In this document: in pieces, positions 5,132-5,244 of the stretch | Layout: each line of letters opens with the position of its first letter | Numbering within the stretch: position 1 is the stretch's first letter | From: Prevotellaceae bacterium | GTDB taxonomy: Bacteria; Bacteroidota; Bacteroidia; Bacteroidales; UBA932 | NCBI GenBank assembly: GCA_031259655.1 | Contig: JAIRLF010000301.1 | Span: forward strand, 1 to 5,244 | Length of the DNA stretch: 5,244 bases | Direction: 5' to 3' | Notes under the pieces: generated by a model | What the model was told of the DNA's origin: nothing | The model's database searches: none | The model's input: the letters and a program-made list of their open reading frames with translations, nothing else | Position numbers and translations under genes: made by a program

Positions 5132-5244
5132 CTAAATATTTTTTATTCTTTCGATAGCTTCTAAAGTATCATCTTTTTGACCGAAAGCGGTAAAACGGAA
5201 GAATCCTTCGCCGGCGGTTCCGAAGCCCGAACCCGGAGTCCCGA
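5132..5244 (-). CDS. dapL: LL-diaminopimelate aminotransferase, C-terminal end (partial)
   Basis: Reading leftward from the right edge, the minus strand encodes the last 36 residues before a TAG at 5134-5132, beginning [20 protein letters not shown] and ending in [13 protein letters not shown]. The PGSGFG...[11 protein letters not shown] pattern is characteristic of DapL, a PLP-dependent fold-type I aminotransferase that converts tetrahydrodipicolinate to LL-diaminopimelate in one step for lysine and peptidoglycan synthesis. The Arg of GEGFFR fits the conserved arginine that binds the substrate carboxylate. The rest of the roughly 400-residue protein lies outside the window. It converges on porV and shares the terminator at 4935-4975. 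Other class I/II aminotransferases have a similar C-terminus, but the GSGFG motif favours DapL. Confidence 0.85.
   Translation of the reverse strand, partial: GTPGSGFGTAGEGFFRFTAFGQKDDTLEAIERIKNI

Noticed and set aside
4952..5164. 70-codon plus-strand frame with two hydrophobic patches after porV
   Set aside because: It needs a TTG start inside the terminator stem, has no ribosome-binding site, and runs antisense into the dapL coding end.
1..5244. A previously undescribed defence, mobile or biosynthetic system
   Set aside because: All full-length genes fall in recognisable families. There are no mobile-element genes, direct-repeat arrays, integration sites or unknown gene clusters to support such a claim.

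Overview
The window looks like chromosomal DNA of a Bacteroidota bacterium, probably in or near the order Bacteroidales. The main reasons are a PorV-type outer-membrane protein of the type IX secretion system (known only from this phylum and close relatives), two good matches to the Bacteroidota -7 promoter element TAnnTTTG, starts that mostly lack a Shine-Dalgarno sequence and follow A-rich leaders, and a DapL-type aminotransferase fragment. The genus cannot be named from this sequence. I see no rRNA, tRNA, CRISPR array, insertion sequence or phage gene.

Layout: (1) Positions 1-126 are a very AT-rich promoter region with a likely -7 element and an overlapping dyad. (2) 127-1455 (+) encodes a Tat-exported Gfo/Idh/MocA-family oxidoreductase. 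(3) After a 46-base gap, a compact same-strand cluster begins: a small MerR-type regulator (1502-1852), a Nif3/YqfO-like dinuclear-metal protein starting on the base after the regulator's stop (1853-2950), a coiled-coil C4 zinc-ribbon protein (2983-3813) and PorV (3826-4914). (4) A large symmetric hairpin at 4935-4975 closes the cluster. (5) 4976-5131 is an AT-rich stretch between convergent genes with no convincing gene but two further inverted repeats. (6) 5132-5244 (-) is the last 36 codons of LL-diaminopimelate aminotransferase (dapL), running off the right edge.

How the genes relate: Nif3-like and C4 zinc-ribbon proteins are neighbours in many bacteria, and neither has a settled cellular role. 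PorV follows the zinc-ribbon gene by 12 bases and is probably co-transcribed with it, perhaps partly from a promoter inside the 3' end of the Nif3-like gene. The oxidoreductase seems to be a separate unit: it has its own promoter and, by hand counts on sample lines, a higher GC content than the genes after it. dapL belongs to lysine and peptidoglycan-precursor synthesis and is transcribed toward the cluster.

I did not find evidence for a new multi-gene system. The points most worth a second look are the placing of porV behind the nif3/zinc-ribbon pair without porU, the doubly palindromic terminator, and the exported but apparently nucleotide-binding oxidoreductase.
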